Shown: in pieces, positions 16,338-24,204 of the stretch
Numbering within the stretch: position 1 is the stretch's first letter
Layout of the letters: the number at the start of each line of letters is the position of its first letter
Origin: Sphaerospermopsis kisseleviana NIES-73
Lineage (GTDB): Bacteria; Cyanobacteriota; Cyanobacteriia; Cyanobacteriales; Nostocaceae
Reading direction: 5' to 3'
NCBI RefSeq assembly: GCF_002368075.1
Contig: NZ_AP018314.1
Coordinates: 4,150,834 to 4,193,793, forward strand
Length of the DNA stretch: 42,960 nt
Position numbers and translations under genes: made by a program
The notes under the pieces: model-generated
The model's database searches: none
What the model was told of the DNA's origin: nothing
Seen by the model: the letters and a program-made list of their open reading frames with translations, nothing else

Positions 16338-17024
16338 TTGTTTATTTATTTTCAATCAACTACCTTGAACAATAATCTAGAAACTCTACCTGAAAAAAAA
16401 TACGCTTTAGCACTGCACACTACTACACCGGAATTAGGTTTAGTAATTAGCAATTTTGCAGAGGATACCCGCGCCCATGTTTGGAATTTAGGACGTGAGG
16501 TATCTAGTCATATTCATCAATATTTAATTGATTTAATTAAACCTCAAAAATGGCAAGATTTACAATTTATTGCTGTGGCTAAGGGTCCCGGAGGTTTTAC
16601 AGGTACTCGCATCGGTGTGGTTACTGCTCGTACTTTGGGACAACAGTTAGAAATTCCGGTTTTTGCAGTTTCTACTTTAGCTGCATTTGCCTGGTATGAA
16701 AAAAGTAAAAATTCAGAAATTCAACCAATTTTAGCTATTGAAATGCCCGCCCAAAGAGGTCAAGTTTTTGGGGCAATTTATCAAATTAATGCTGATAATT
16801 CTGGTATTACTGCTTTATTAGCAGATACTGTTTTTACACCAGAAAAATGGCAGGAAACTTTAAATAATTGGCAAACTGAATATCAATTAATTAAAGCCAC
16901 ATCTAGTTTAGCGGCAACTGTCACCAGTATTTTAGAATTAGCTTATTTAGATTGGCAACAAGGTAAACGTCCTCATTGGTCTGAAGCTTTACCCTATTAT
17001 GGTCAACATCCTGTAAATGTTTAA
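16338..17024 (+). CDS. tsaB: tRNA t6A synthesis protein TsaB
   Basis: 228-aa ASKHA-fold partner of TsaD in forming N6-threonylcarbamoyladenosine at position 37 of ANN-decoding tRNAs. YALALHTTTPELGLVI is the N-terminal phosphate-1-like strand, and the most conserved block, AVAKGPGGFTGTRIGVVTARTLG, is intact, as is AIEMPAQRGQVFGAIY. Cytoplasmic. There is no in-frame ATG before the conserved domain; TTG 16338 gives the longest form and TTG 16365 a shorter one, so the start is uncertain. The upstream leader is very AT-rich. Confidence 0.88.
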   Translation: MFIYFQSTTLNNNLETLPEKKYALALHTTTPELGLVISNFAEDTRAHVWNLGREVSSHIHQYLIDLIKPQKWQDLQFIAVAKGPGGFTGTRIGVVTARTLGQQLEIPVFAVSTLAAFAWYEKSKNSEIQPILAIEMPAQRGQVFGAIYQINADNSGITALLADTVFTPEKWQETLNNWQTEYQLIKATSSLAATVTSILELAYLDWQQGKRPHWSEALPYYGQHPVNV

Positions 17025-17065
17025 TAATAGAATTAATTAATGGTTGAATTAGTGGGTTAAACATT

Positions 17066-17749
17066 ATGACGCTGACTCAAGATACTATCAAACCTGTGCA
17101 ATTAATTCCACCTTTGGAAAATGGTGATAGACTTACTCGTTCTGAGTTTGAACGTCGTTATCATACCATGCCAGATGTGAAAAAAGCAGATTTAATTGAA
17201 GGAATTGTTTATATGGCATCACCTGTAAGAATTAGAAGTCATGGAAAACCTCATGCTTATATCATAACTTGGTTAGGTTTCTATGAGTCAGCTACACCAG
17301 GTGTAGAACTCGGTGATAATACCACTGTGCGTCTAGATGCAGATAACGAACCTCAACCAGATGCACTATTAAGAATTGAAAATGGGGGACAGTCGCGGAT
17401 AAGTGAAGATGATTATGTGGAAGGTACGCCAGAATTAATTGTAGAAATTGCGGCTAGTAGTGCGGCTATTGATGCCCATGATAAACTTAAAGTATATCGG
17501 CGAAATCAGGTACAAGAATATTTAATTTGGCGAGTTTATGACGGTGAGTTTGATTGGTTTATTTTAAAAGATGGAGAATATCGACGGTTAGAAGCTAATG
17601 CTGATGGGGTTTTTTGTTCTCAAGTGTTTCCTGGTTTATGGTTAGATAAATCTGCTTTGTTAGCTGGGAATTTAGCTAAGGTATTAGAGATTTTGCAGCA
17701 AGGTTTAGCAAGTGCAGAACATCAAATTTTTGTGGAACACTTAGGATAA
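17066..17749 (+). CDS. Uma2 family (DUF820) PD-(D/E)XK protein
   Basis: 227-aa protein of the Uma2 family, hugely expanded in Nostocales. The restriction-endonuclease-like core shows VELGDNTTVRLDADNEPQPDALLRI (Asp in QPD), GTPELIVEIAASSAAIDAHDKLKVYRR (Glu and the following Lys) and VQEYLIWRVYD. The usual EVLSPST reads EIAASSA. Biological role unknown; often speculated to be a transposon-related nuclease. ATG 17066, 41 bp after tsaB. Confidence 0.88.
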   Translation: MTLTQDTIKPVQLIPPLENGDRLTRSEFERRYHTMPDVKKADLIEGIVYMASPVRIRSHGKPHAYIITWLGFYESATPGVELGDNTTVRLDADNEPQPDALLRIENGGQSRISEDDYVEGTPELIVEIAASSAAIDAHDKLKVYRRNQVQEYLIWRVYDGEFDWFILKDGEYRRLEANADGVFCSQVFPGLWLDKSALLAGNLAKVLEILQQGLASAEHQIFVEHLG

Positions 17750-17893
17750 TTATCAATTGATAATTGACAATTGATAATTGTTTGATTTTTCACACTTAAC
17801 GAAAAGTATTGAAAATGATGTAGAAAAATTCGTAATTGATAATCCTAAATTTACGAATTACGAATTACGAATTACGAATTACTAATTACTAAT
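17750..17893. repeat. Heptad arrays between convergent Uma2 and argD
   Basis: TTGATAA/TTGACAA units (17750-17780) and, after a gap, ACGAATT then ACTAATT heptads (17852-17893). The first array is internally self-complementary (CAATTGATAATTG), giving hairpin potential at a convergent junction. Confidence 0.8.
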
Positions 17894-17896
17894 TAT

Positions 17897-19165
17897 CTAG
17901 GCTGTAACTTTAGCTAATGCCTTTTCTACTGTGTGTAATGCTTGATTGATGTCTGTATCTGTGACAATTAAAGGAGGTACAAACCGCACGACTTTAGGAC
18001 CTGCTGGTACTAATAATAAACCTTCATCCATCGCCGCTTTCACAACATCAGCCGCAGTTAAAGAACTATCTTCTTTTATTTCCATCCCATTGATTAAACC
18101 CCAACCCCGCACTTCGGAAATATGATGAGGATATTTACGGGCAATCATTTTTAACCCTTCCCGTAAATGTGCGCCTTGTTCTTGGACGTTCTCTAAAATA
18201 TTCTCTTTTTCCAAAGCTTGGCACACACTTAAAGCTACACCACAAGCAAAAGGATTTCCACCAAATGTACTAGCGTGTTCTCCTGGTTCAAAAATATCAC
18301 AGAATTTCTTACTCATCATTGCACCGATGGGGATACCACCACCTAGTCCTTTGGCACTGGTGAAAATATCTGGTTCTACTCCCAGATGTTCATAACCCCA
18401 TAATTTACCACTGCGTCCCATCCCTACTTGCACTTCATCGAAAATCAATAAAATGCCGGTTTCATCACAAATTTCCCGTAATCTTTGGAAATACTTCTTA
18501 TCTCCAGGACGAACTCCGCCTTCTCCCTGTAAGGGTTCAATTAAAATTGCACCGACGCGATAATTTCCTTCATCCAACTCAGTAACAGCCGCTTCCACCT
18601 CTTTAATATCGTTATATTTGACATAGTGGAAACCAGGCACTAAAGGATCAAAGTTTTTTTGATACTTTGGTTGTCCGGTAGCGGTGACAGTGGCTAATGT
18701 CCGGCCGTGAAAACTGGCATGGGCGGTTAAAATAATGGGGTGGGCAATTTCTAAAACGGTGTGAGCGTATTTTCTCGCTAGTTTAATTGCTGCTTCGTTG
18801 GCTTCAGCGCCAGAGTTGCAGAAAAACACCCGATCTGCACAGGAATGATCTACAATCCATTTGGCTAATTCCCCTTGTTCGGGAATATAGTATAAATTAG
18901 AGACATGATGCAGTTTTTGAATTTGGCGTGTGACTGCCTCTACCATGACAGGGTGGGCGTGACCCAAAGTACAAGTAGCTATTCCGGCCACAAAATCGAG
19001 ATATTCCCTGCCTTGGGTATCCCAAACGCGACAGCCAGCACCTCGTTCTAAAGCTATGGGAAAGCGTCCGTAGGTAGACATCACCACTTGATTAAAACTG
19101 TCTGCACTAAAGGCAGTCATATTTGAGGGATGTATCGGCTGTTCAACTAAACTTTGGATACTCAC
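17897..19165 (-). CDS. argD: Acetylornithine aminotransferase
   Basis: 422-aa class III PLP aminotransferase converting N-acetylglutamate semialdehyde to N-acetylornithine in arginine synthesis. NSGAEANEAAIKLARK (118-133), the PLP-contacting Asp243 in IFDEVQVGMGRSG, and Schiff-base Lys272 in TSAKGLGGGIPIGAM are present. The GTG start at 19165 is well supported: a full AGGAGGT lies 6 bases upstream on the minus strand. An internal ATG at residue 16 lacks that. Single gene; its 5' side faces a 358-bp region with a palindromic element. Confidence 0.93.
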   Translation of the reverse strand: MSIQSLVEQPIHPSNMTAFSADSFNQVVMSTYGRFPIALERGAGCRVWDTQGREYLDFVAGIATCTLGHAHPVMVEAVTRQIQKLHHVSNLYYIPEQGELAKWIVDHSCADRVFFCNSGAEANEAAIKLARKYAHTVLEIAHPIILTAHASFHGRTLATVTATGQPKYQKNFDPLVPGFHYVKYNDIKEVEAAVTELDEGNYRVGAILIEPLQGEGGVRPGDKKYFQRLREICDETGILLIFDEVQVGMGRSGKLWGYEHLGVEPDIFTSAKGLGGGIPIGAMMSKKFCDIFEPGEHASTFGGNPFACGVALSVCQALEKENILENVQEQGAHLREGLKMIARKYPHHISEVRGWGLINGMEIKEDSSLTAADVVKAAMDEGLLLVPAGPKVVRFVPPLIVTDTDINQALHTVEKALAKVTA

Positions 19166-19370
19166 TACCGCACCTCCTGAAATTTTTAATTCTATAATCT
19201 ATTTAGCAGGTTTTTCTAAATAATTCAAAATTTACTATAGTATGAGGAAGAAGTTTTTTTAACTTTTAATTTTTAAGTTTTAATTTTTCAGTCAGCATTT
19301 AACTTTTTGCTGATAGCTTAAGGTTGATTGGTTACGATAATTAACCAATTTATCAAACCTTCTGACTCCT
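19166..19370. other. Divergent promoter region argD / K+ channel
   Basis: AT-rich DNA with T-runs and the argD ribosome-binding site at its left end. I see no ORF or convincing promoter match. The remaining part of this intergenic stretch (19371-19523) is mostly a palindromic repeat. Confidence 0.5.
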
Positions 19371-19496
19371 GTAAGGGCGTTCGCGAAGCGTGCTGGAAGC
19401 ATCAGTATTCGGGCGAACAATGAGCAATTTTATGAAAAGGCTGTTTTCCGAATGCCTGTCTGCCGACAGGCAGGCTTCGCCCCTACTTCGCCCCTA
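19371..19496. repeat. Palindromic extragenic element, copy 2, with nested palindromes
   Basis: Shares with copy 1 (1126-1198) the core ATTCGGGCGAA, CAATTTTATGAAAAGG and TTTTCCGAATGC. Two extra palindromes interrupt it: GTTCGC (19379-19384) pairing with GCGAAC (19413-19418), and GCCTGTC (19454-19460) pairing with GACAGGC (19465-19471). The second falls exactly where copy 1 runs continuously from AATGC to TTCGCCC, so one repeat seems to have inserted in another. Confidence 0.75.
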
Positions 19497-19523
19497 TAAC
19501 TTCTGACTCCTGAATTTTTACAA

Positions 19524-20600
19524 TTGTCATTACCTGTGTATTCTACCCTTGAGCAAAAATATAAACGTATTCAACAAGAGTTAATGGCTGGGGCTGTAGC
19601 CCTAGTCTTTGTGTTCCTTAGTGGCACTTTATGGTATTGGTTGGTGGAGGGCTGGTCATGGGAAGATGCGGTTTACATGACAGTCATTACTTTAGCTACT
19701 GTAGGATATAGCGAAACTAACCCGCTAGAGAGTCGGGGACGTTTGTTTACAATTGTCCTGATTTTAATGGGTGTAATCAATCTCGGTTACATTGTCAATA
19801 GATTTACTCAAGCAGTAATTGAAGGTTATTTTCAAGAGGGTATTCGACTCAGACAACAAAGGCGTTTAATGGAATCATTAACTGGACATTATATTATCTG
19901 TGGTTTTAGTCGGACTGGACGACAAATCGCTAAGGAATTTCAGGCTGAAGGTGTGTCTTTTGCAGTGATTGATTCTGATTTTGAATCTGTGCAACAAGCT
20001 CAGTCAGAAGGTTATATTGTCTATCAGGGTGATGCTACCCTGGATGATACTTTGTTGAAGGTTGGTATTGAACGGGCAATTTGTATTGTGGCAGCGTTGC
20101 CTTCTGATGCGGAAAATTTATATACTGTTTTATCAGCAAAAACTCTCAATCCTCATATTCGGGCGATCGCACGGGCAAGTACAGAAGAAGCTGTACAAAA
20201 ATTACAAAGAGGTGGGGCAGATGCGGTAATTTCCCCTTATATTACTGGAGGTAAACGCATGGCTGCGGCTGCACTCAGACCACAGATTTTAGACTTTGTA
20301 GATGGGATGCTTTCTGGTGCAGATCGTCAATTATATATGGAAGAATTTTTATTAGATGCGGCGTTCTGTCCTTTTGTGGGGCAAACTTTACAAAAAGCGA
20401 AATTGCGATCGCAAACTGGCGCATTAGTTTTAGCTATTCGTCGCAGTGATGGTAATCTCATTGGTGGACCAACGGGAGACACTGTTTTAATGTCAGGAGA
20501 TACGCTAATTTGTATGGGTACGGCTGAACAACTGCGAAGTTTAAATCAAATTCTTGGACCTATTAATTCTCAACAACTAAGAAGACCAAAACAAAGTTAA
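19524..20600 (+). CDS. Two-TM potassium channel with RCK (TrkA-N/TrkA-C) domain
   Basis: 358-aa inner-membrane channel. TM1 about 22-41, pore helix plus selectivity filter TVGYSE (59-64; Ser-Glu replaces the usual Gly-Asp), TM2 about 74-97, then a cytoplasmic RCK domain with a Rossmann loop CGFSRTGRQIAKEF (from 126) and Asp150 at the nucleotide-binding strand end, and a TrkA-C lobe (about 270-350). Likely gated by a nucleotide or ion bound to the RCK domain. The start is TTG 19524; the next in-frame ATG (residue 21) would cut into TM1. It lies after a repeat element and converges with the MMADHC-like gene. Confidence 0.85.
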   Translation: MSLPVYSTLEQKYKRIQQELMAGAVALVFVFLSGTLWYWLVEGWSWEDAVYMTVITLATVGYSETNPLESRGRLFTIVLILMGVINLGYIVNRFTQAVIEGYFQEGIRLRQQRRLMESLTGHYIICGFSRTGRQIAKEFQAEGVSFAVIDSDFESVQQAQSEGYIVYQGDATLDDTLLKVGIERAICIVAALPSDAENLYTVLSAKTLNPHIRAIARASTEEAVQKLQRGGADAVISPYITGGKRMAAAALRPQILDFVDGMLSGADRQLYMEEFLLDAAFCPFVGQTLQKAKLRSQTGALVLAIRRSDGNLIGGPTGDTVLMSGDTLICMGTAEQLRSLNQILGPINSQQLRRPKQS

Positions 20601-20666
20601 GATTTGGGTTAAGATTGGGGATTTTCAATAGTTGTCACTGCTTAAATAATATGGGAGCAGAATTAA

Positions 20667-21227
20667 CTAAACATCAACTTCCATCCATCCATGTAAAGGA
20701 GCGATCGCTTTCATTACCGATACCATAATATCTGGTGGTGCTGCCGAAAGTAACACACTGGGATAAACAGCAGCACCCCATTGAGGATGCACCAGTACAC
20801 AGCATTTGTTTTTGATCACAGGATAATTTAGTAAAGCTTTAGCAACTGCTGTATCATCATGGGGAACAGGACCGGGATGGGAAAGTAAAGGATAACCTGT
20901 ACGGGGATCAATTAAATCTGTGACATAACCGCGATCGCGCAAATTAAAAGCCACATCACAACCGAACCGCATAAACTTTTCCCGTAACCTTTCTTTTTCT
21001 GTTTCTGTTTCCGCAGTAATTTCTAAAAGTGGATATTTTGATTGTTGTAAAACAACCACCACCCACAAAAACTGTTGCTGTGTCCAATCTGGTAATATCT
21101 GTTCGCAATTGGCACAGATATATTGACTGGGGTTATGAATAGAAATTTGTACAGCTTGTCCCGTTTTGCCAACTAAATTAATGGGATAGCCTGGCTCAGA
21201 AGTGCAAACACTGGAATAGTTCACCAC
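20667..21227 (-). CDS. MMADHC-like (cblD-type) conserved cyanobacterial protein
   Basis: 186-aa cytoplasmic protein. The segment VAFNLRDRGYVTDLIDPRTGYPLLSHPGPVPHDD and the Cys pair YICANCEQ are its most distinctive parts. It resembles the cyanobacterial proteins annotated as methylmalonic aciduria and homocystinuria type D (MMADHC), a B12-trafficking family in animals. I recognise the family only tentatively and would not assume a cobalamin role. Single gene, convergent with the K+ channel gene, with no heptad array at that junction. Confidence 0.5.
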   Translation of the reverse strand: MVNYSSVCTSEPGYPINLVGKTGQAVQISIHNPSQYICANCEQILPDWTQQQFLWVVVVLQQSKYPLLEITAETETEKERLREKFMRFGCDVAFNLRDRGYVTDLIDPRTGYPLLSHPGPVPHDDTAVAKALLNYPVIKNKCCVLVHPQWGAAVYPSVLLSAAPPDIMVSVMKAIAPLHGWMEVDV

Positions 21228-21371
21228 ATTTAATCTGTTTTTGCAAGTTTGTTTAATTATTCCTTGCTTATGATAATAACTCTGAAAACTTCTAAAAAAT
21301 CATCAATATTTGATGTCAGGAGTTAGGAGTCAGGAGGAAACAGATTTGAGGTTTTATCAAGCAACTCTAAA

Positions 21372-21578
21372 TTAATTGAGTTTTAAAGCATTGACTGGAA
21401 CTTCATCCCAAGAATTTACAGTACGTAACTGTGCAACCCAACCATCTGCTTTTTGCTTATCAGTCAACCCTTTTTGAAAGGACTCATGACAATCTTGAGC
21501 TTGACTCTGATCACAACAAGCAATACAAGCATGAATCATTCCTGATGGATCAATTTGCTCATTTACCCAAATAGTCAT
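21372..21578 (-). CDS. Small Cys-rich conserved cyanobacterial protein
   Basis: 68-aa protein with Cys18, Cys21, Cys22 and Cys30 (CIACC...C) near the N-terminus and a conserved-looking end, WVAQLRTVNSWDEVPVNALKL. Small proteins of this type occur widely in cyanobacteria; function unknown. The cysteines could bind a metal or be redox active. The ATG at 21578 has GAGGT 5 bases upstream on the minus strand, supporting a real gene. Confidence 0.65.
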   Translation of the reverse strand: MTIWVNEQIDPSGMIHACIACCDQSQAQDCHESFQKGLTDKQKADGWVAQLRTVNSWDEVPVNALKLN

Positions 21579-21768
21579 AGATACCTCTTTTTAAATCTTG
21601 TGGTAAACTTTTGGTAAAACTGTTATATCATGTCCATCTGAAAACTTATCATATCTATAGTGATCCAATTTGATTCCTGAAATTATTTGTTTAGGCAGAC
21701 AAGAGGCAGTCATGCAAAAGGCAAAAGGGTTTTAGAGAATTTCGGTGTACGGAGTTTTGTTCAATAAT

Positions 21769-21879
21769 CATTTGTAAAACAAATGGAACTATTAGTATCC
21801 GTCGTAATGGTGCTGTCCCTAATTTTTTAATAATCCACTGTTGATCAGTATGCCTCTTCATGTTTTCAACAGAGTACAA
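21769..21879 (-). pseudogene. N-terminal fragment of a membrane sensor protein
   Basis: The frame from 21879 reads KKLGTAPLRRILIVPFVLQM (residues 18-37 of the frame), which is the characteristic first transmembrane segment of Nostocales membrane sensor kinases and adenylate cyclases. After residue 37 the similarity ends and the frame stops at 21691, with no extracellular sensor, PAS or kinase domain. I read it as a truncated remnant, possibly left by deletion; a coincidental short ORF cannot be excluded. Confidence 0.4.
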
Positions 21880-21984
21880 ATTCTTTGATTATGATTGTCA
21901 GATGCTTTAGTCTGACAGGTTGTTTGAGATGGCCGTTTGCTAATAATAACTGAATGCTTACCATCAAATTAGTTTGAGGCAACT

Positions 21985-22026
21985 ATCCCAGAGGAAGTCT
22001 CAAAAATCTCAACCTACTGCTGGGAT
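21985..22026 (-). terminator. Inverted repeat 3' of devA
   Basis: ATCCCAG (21985-21991) and CTGGGAT (22020-22026), perfect 7-bp arms with a 28-base loop containing a second weak pairing (TCTCA near its centre repeated as direct copies). It is 35 bp past the devA stop and may end the dev operon transcript. No T-tract. Confidence 0.35.
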
Positions 22027-22060
22027 GTAAACACTCCAGACTCAATGAAGTAGTCTATCT

Positions 22061-22765
22061 CTAGTTCATTTTTCCATCTTCCATATAAATAATCCGATCT
22101 GCTATATCTAAAATGCGGTTATCGTGAGTCACAAGCAAAATGGTACAACCTTGCTCTTTCGCTAATTTTTGCATTAATTCTACCACATCCCGTCCTGATT
22201 GTTTATCTAATGAAGCAGTAGGTTCATCTGCTAATACTATTTTAGGATGACTCACTAAAGCACGGGCGATCGCTACTCTTTGTTTTTGTCCTCCTGATAA
22301 ACTCTCTGGATAGTAATCTACACGATCTCCTAACCCAACTTCTTCTAACATGGAAATAGCCTTAGTATTAATATCTTGATTTAAATATTCTTTATGCAAC
22401 TCTAAGGACATTCTCACATTTTCTTTAGCTGTTAAAAAGGTCATCAAATTATGCGCTTGGAAAATATAACCAATTTGACGACGCAATTTAGTTAACTTGC
22501 TTTTACTTGCTCCCCGCATTTCTTGATTTAATATTTGCAAACTTCCTGCTTGAGCAGAACGTAACCCACCCATTAATGATAATAAGGTGGTTTTACCTGA
22601 ACCAGAAGGACCGGTCATAATCACAATTTCCCCGGCTTTAATTTCTAAGTTTATATCAAATAATACTTGTTTTTTTAAATTTCCTTCACCAAAATAATGA
22701 TTGAGTTGAGTAACATGAATTACTGTATCTGAAGCAATTTTTGATTGAGTATTAATTTTTAACAT
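22061..22765 (-). CDS. devA: DevA-type ABC transporter ATPase
   Basis: 234-aa ATP-binding subunit of a MacB/DevA-class exporter. Walker A GPSGSGKTT (52-60), Q-loop Gln103, signature LSGGQKQR (156-163), Walker B IVLADEPTASLD (176-187) and the His switch in LVTHDNR are complete. It pairs with the DevC permease and DevB adaptor encoded upstream on the same strand, 104 bp away. In Anabaena, DevBCA exports heterocyst glycolipids with TolC (HgdD); Nostocales carry several paralogous sets, and the presence of a TetR gene suggests this one may serve another substrate. Confidence 0.9.
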   Translation of the reverse strand: MLKINTQSKIASDTVIHVTQLNHYFGEGNLKKQVLFDINLEIKAGEIVIMTGPSGSGKTTLLSLMGGLRSAQAGSLQILNQEMRGASKSKLTKLRRQIGYIFQAHNLMTFLTAKENVRMSLELHKEYLNQDINTKAISMLEEVGLGDRVDYYPESLSGGQKQRVAIARALVSHPKIVLADEPTASLDKQSGRDVVELMQKLAKEQGCTILLVTHDNRILDIADRIIYMEDGKMN

Positions 22766-22790
22766 GGTTTGTTGTGAGTATTTTGTGATG

Positions 22791-22858
22791 GTTTGTAGTC
22801 AGTAATTTATTGCCTATTCTTGCTGAACACATCAGGACTAAAGTCCTGACTACGAACT
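22791..22858. repeat. Extragenic palindrome between devC and devA
   Basis: A perfect TCAGGACT (22832-22839) / AGTCCTGA (22842-22849) hairpin with a 2-base loop, extended by an outer GTAGTCAG/CTGACTAC pairing. Palindromes with an AGGACT...AGTCCT core are dispersed in Nostoc-type genomes. Located inside an operon, it could attenuate devA relative to devBC or protect the devBC mRNA end. Confidence 0.65.
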
Positions 22859-22869
22859 TTTTAGCAACT

Positions 22870-24051
22870 TTAAAAAATGTCCGCAGGGTCAGCAGAACGA
22901 AGTTTTTTCAGGGCGATCGCTCCTGAAACACTACACATAATTACCGTCATAATAAACACTGTAATTGCCCGATCTACTTTCATAGAAATGGGTAACATAG
23001 TGGCTGCAAAGGTGAGTTGATATAATCCAAAAGAAAGAAAAAATGCCGGTAAATAACCTAAAATAGCTAATAATAAAGCCTCTTGTATTAAAACTCCTAA
23101 AAGATAACTATCTGTATAACCCATTGCTTTAAGAGTTGCATATTCTGGAAGATGATCGGAAACGTCAGAATAAAGAATCTGATAAACAATCACAATACCA
23201 ACAATAAATCCAACTCCTACACCCAAACCAAAAATAAAACCAATACCTGTACCATTAGCCCAATAATTCTTTTCTTTTTGGGCAAAATCTTCTGTTGTTC
23301 CTATTTCTACAAAGGGATTTTTAGGATCTGGATTTAATCCTATTCTCAGTTGTGTTTTGATTTTCTCCACATCTGCACCTGGTTGGAGATTAATTAAACC
23401 TACTTCAATTTGATCGGGTTTACGTTCAGGAAATAATTGCAAAAAAGTGGAATCACTCGTAATCACATTACCATCAGCAGCAAAGGAAGCACCATTACTA
23501 AATACACCTTTAACACTCACAGATTTGCTATTTAATTCTGTTTGAAAATTGCCTGTTTTTTGGAATATTTCACCTACAGCACCATATTCTGGACGGCCAG
23601 CTTGATCAAACATCACTTGATTTAGTGGTTTGAGAGCATCATTATTTTTTTGCACTTCTGGAAATTTCAATCCTGGTTGATTTGGATCGACTCCCCAAAC
23701 TAAAATAGCTCGATCAATTCGTGTTTCAGGATTGCGCCATTGTCCTGTACCAATATAAACAGAATTAACTGATTTTACTCCATTATAACTTAATGCTTGA
23801 TATAGTTTATCTCTGGAAAAACTTTTTACAGAAAACAAGGTATTAAACTGAGGATTAATCAATACTAAATCTGCGGATAAATTGCGATGTGGTTGAATGG
23901 CTGCATCAAACAATGCACTTTCAAAACCCATCTGAATAAAAATCAACATATCAGCAAAAGTAATTCCCGCGACTGCAACAGCTAACCGCGTTTTTTCTTT
24001 CATTAACTGACGCAAAGCAAGAGGTGTTTTCAGAAATAGTTTTTTAGTCAT
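22870..24051 (-). CDS. devC: DevC-type ABC permease
   Basis: 393-aa FtsX/MacB-like permease. TM1 is about residues 22-42, followed by a large periplasmic domain (43-265) and TM2-TM4 near 269-294, 317-345 and 360-381. The cytoplasmic loop motif LPEYATLKAMGYTD is typical of DevC and MacB permeases. It forms a dimer with two DevA ATPases and docks DevB. Inner membrane. Start ATG at 24051 (MTKKLFLKTPLALRQL), the usual DevC beginning. The 153-bp gap to devB is filled with TTAGTTG heptads. Confidence 0.9.
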   Translation of the reverse strand: MTKKLFLKTPLALRQLMKEKTRLAVAVAGITFADMLIFIQMGFESALFDAAIQPHRNLSADLVLINPQFNTLFSVKSFSRDKLYQALSYNGVKSVNSVYIGTGQWRNPETRIDRAILVWGVDPNQPGLKFPEVQKNNDALKPLNQVMFDQAGRPEYGAVGEIFQKTGNFQTELNSKSVSVKGVFSNGASFAADGNVITSDSTFLQLFPERKPDQIEVGLINLQPGADVEKIKTQLRIGLNPDPKNPFVEIGTTEDFAQKEKNYWANGTGIGFIFGLGVGVGFIVGIVIVYQILYSDVSDHLPEYATLKAMGYTDSYLLGVLIQEALLLAILGYLPAFFLSFGLYQLTFAATMLPISMKVDRAITVFIMTVIMCSVSGAIALKKLRSADPADIF

Positions 24052-24057
24052 TTGTCA

Positions 24058-24139
24058 TTAGTTGTTAGTTGTTAGTTGTTAGTTGTTAGTTGTTAGTTAT
24101 TAGTTGTTAGTTATTAGTTATTAGTTATTAGTTATTAGT
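24058..24139. repeat. Heptad tandem repeat (TTAGTTG/TTAGTTA)n
   Basis: About twelve units of TTAGTTG/TTAGTTA between devC and devB, followed by CACCCAT heptads to about 24200. The array lies inside the presumed devBCA transcript. Confidence 0.95.
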
Positions 24140-24204
24140 CATTGAACATTGGGTTATTTATCTTCCCCAATCACCAATCACCCATCACCCATCACCCATA
24201 ACTA

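Larger units (their letters stand above)
21580..22060. other. Intergenic region with a gene fragment and two hairpins
   Basis: Contains a fragment of a sensor gene (21769-21879) and two perfect 7-bp inverted repeats: TGTCAGA (21896-21902) with TCTGACA (21911-21917), and ATCCCAG (21985-21991) with CTGGGAT (22020-22026). The second lies 35 bp beyond the devA stop codon. Otherwise AT-rich with no coding signal. Confidence 0.55.
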
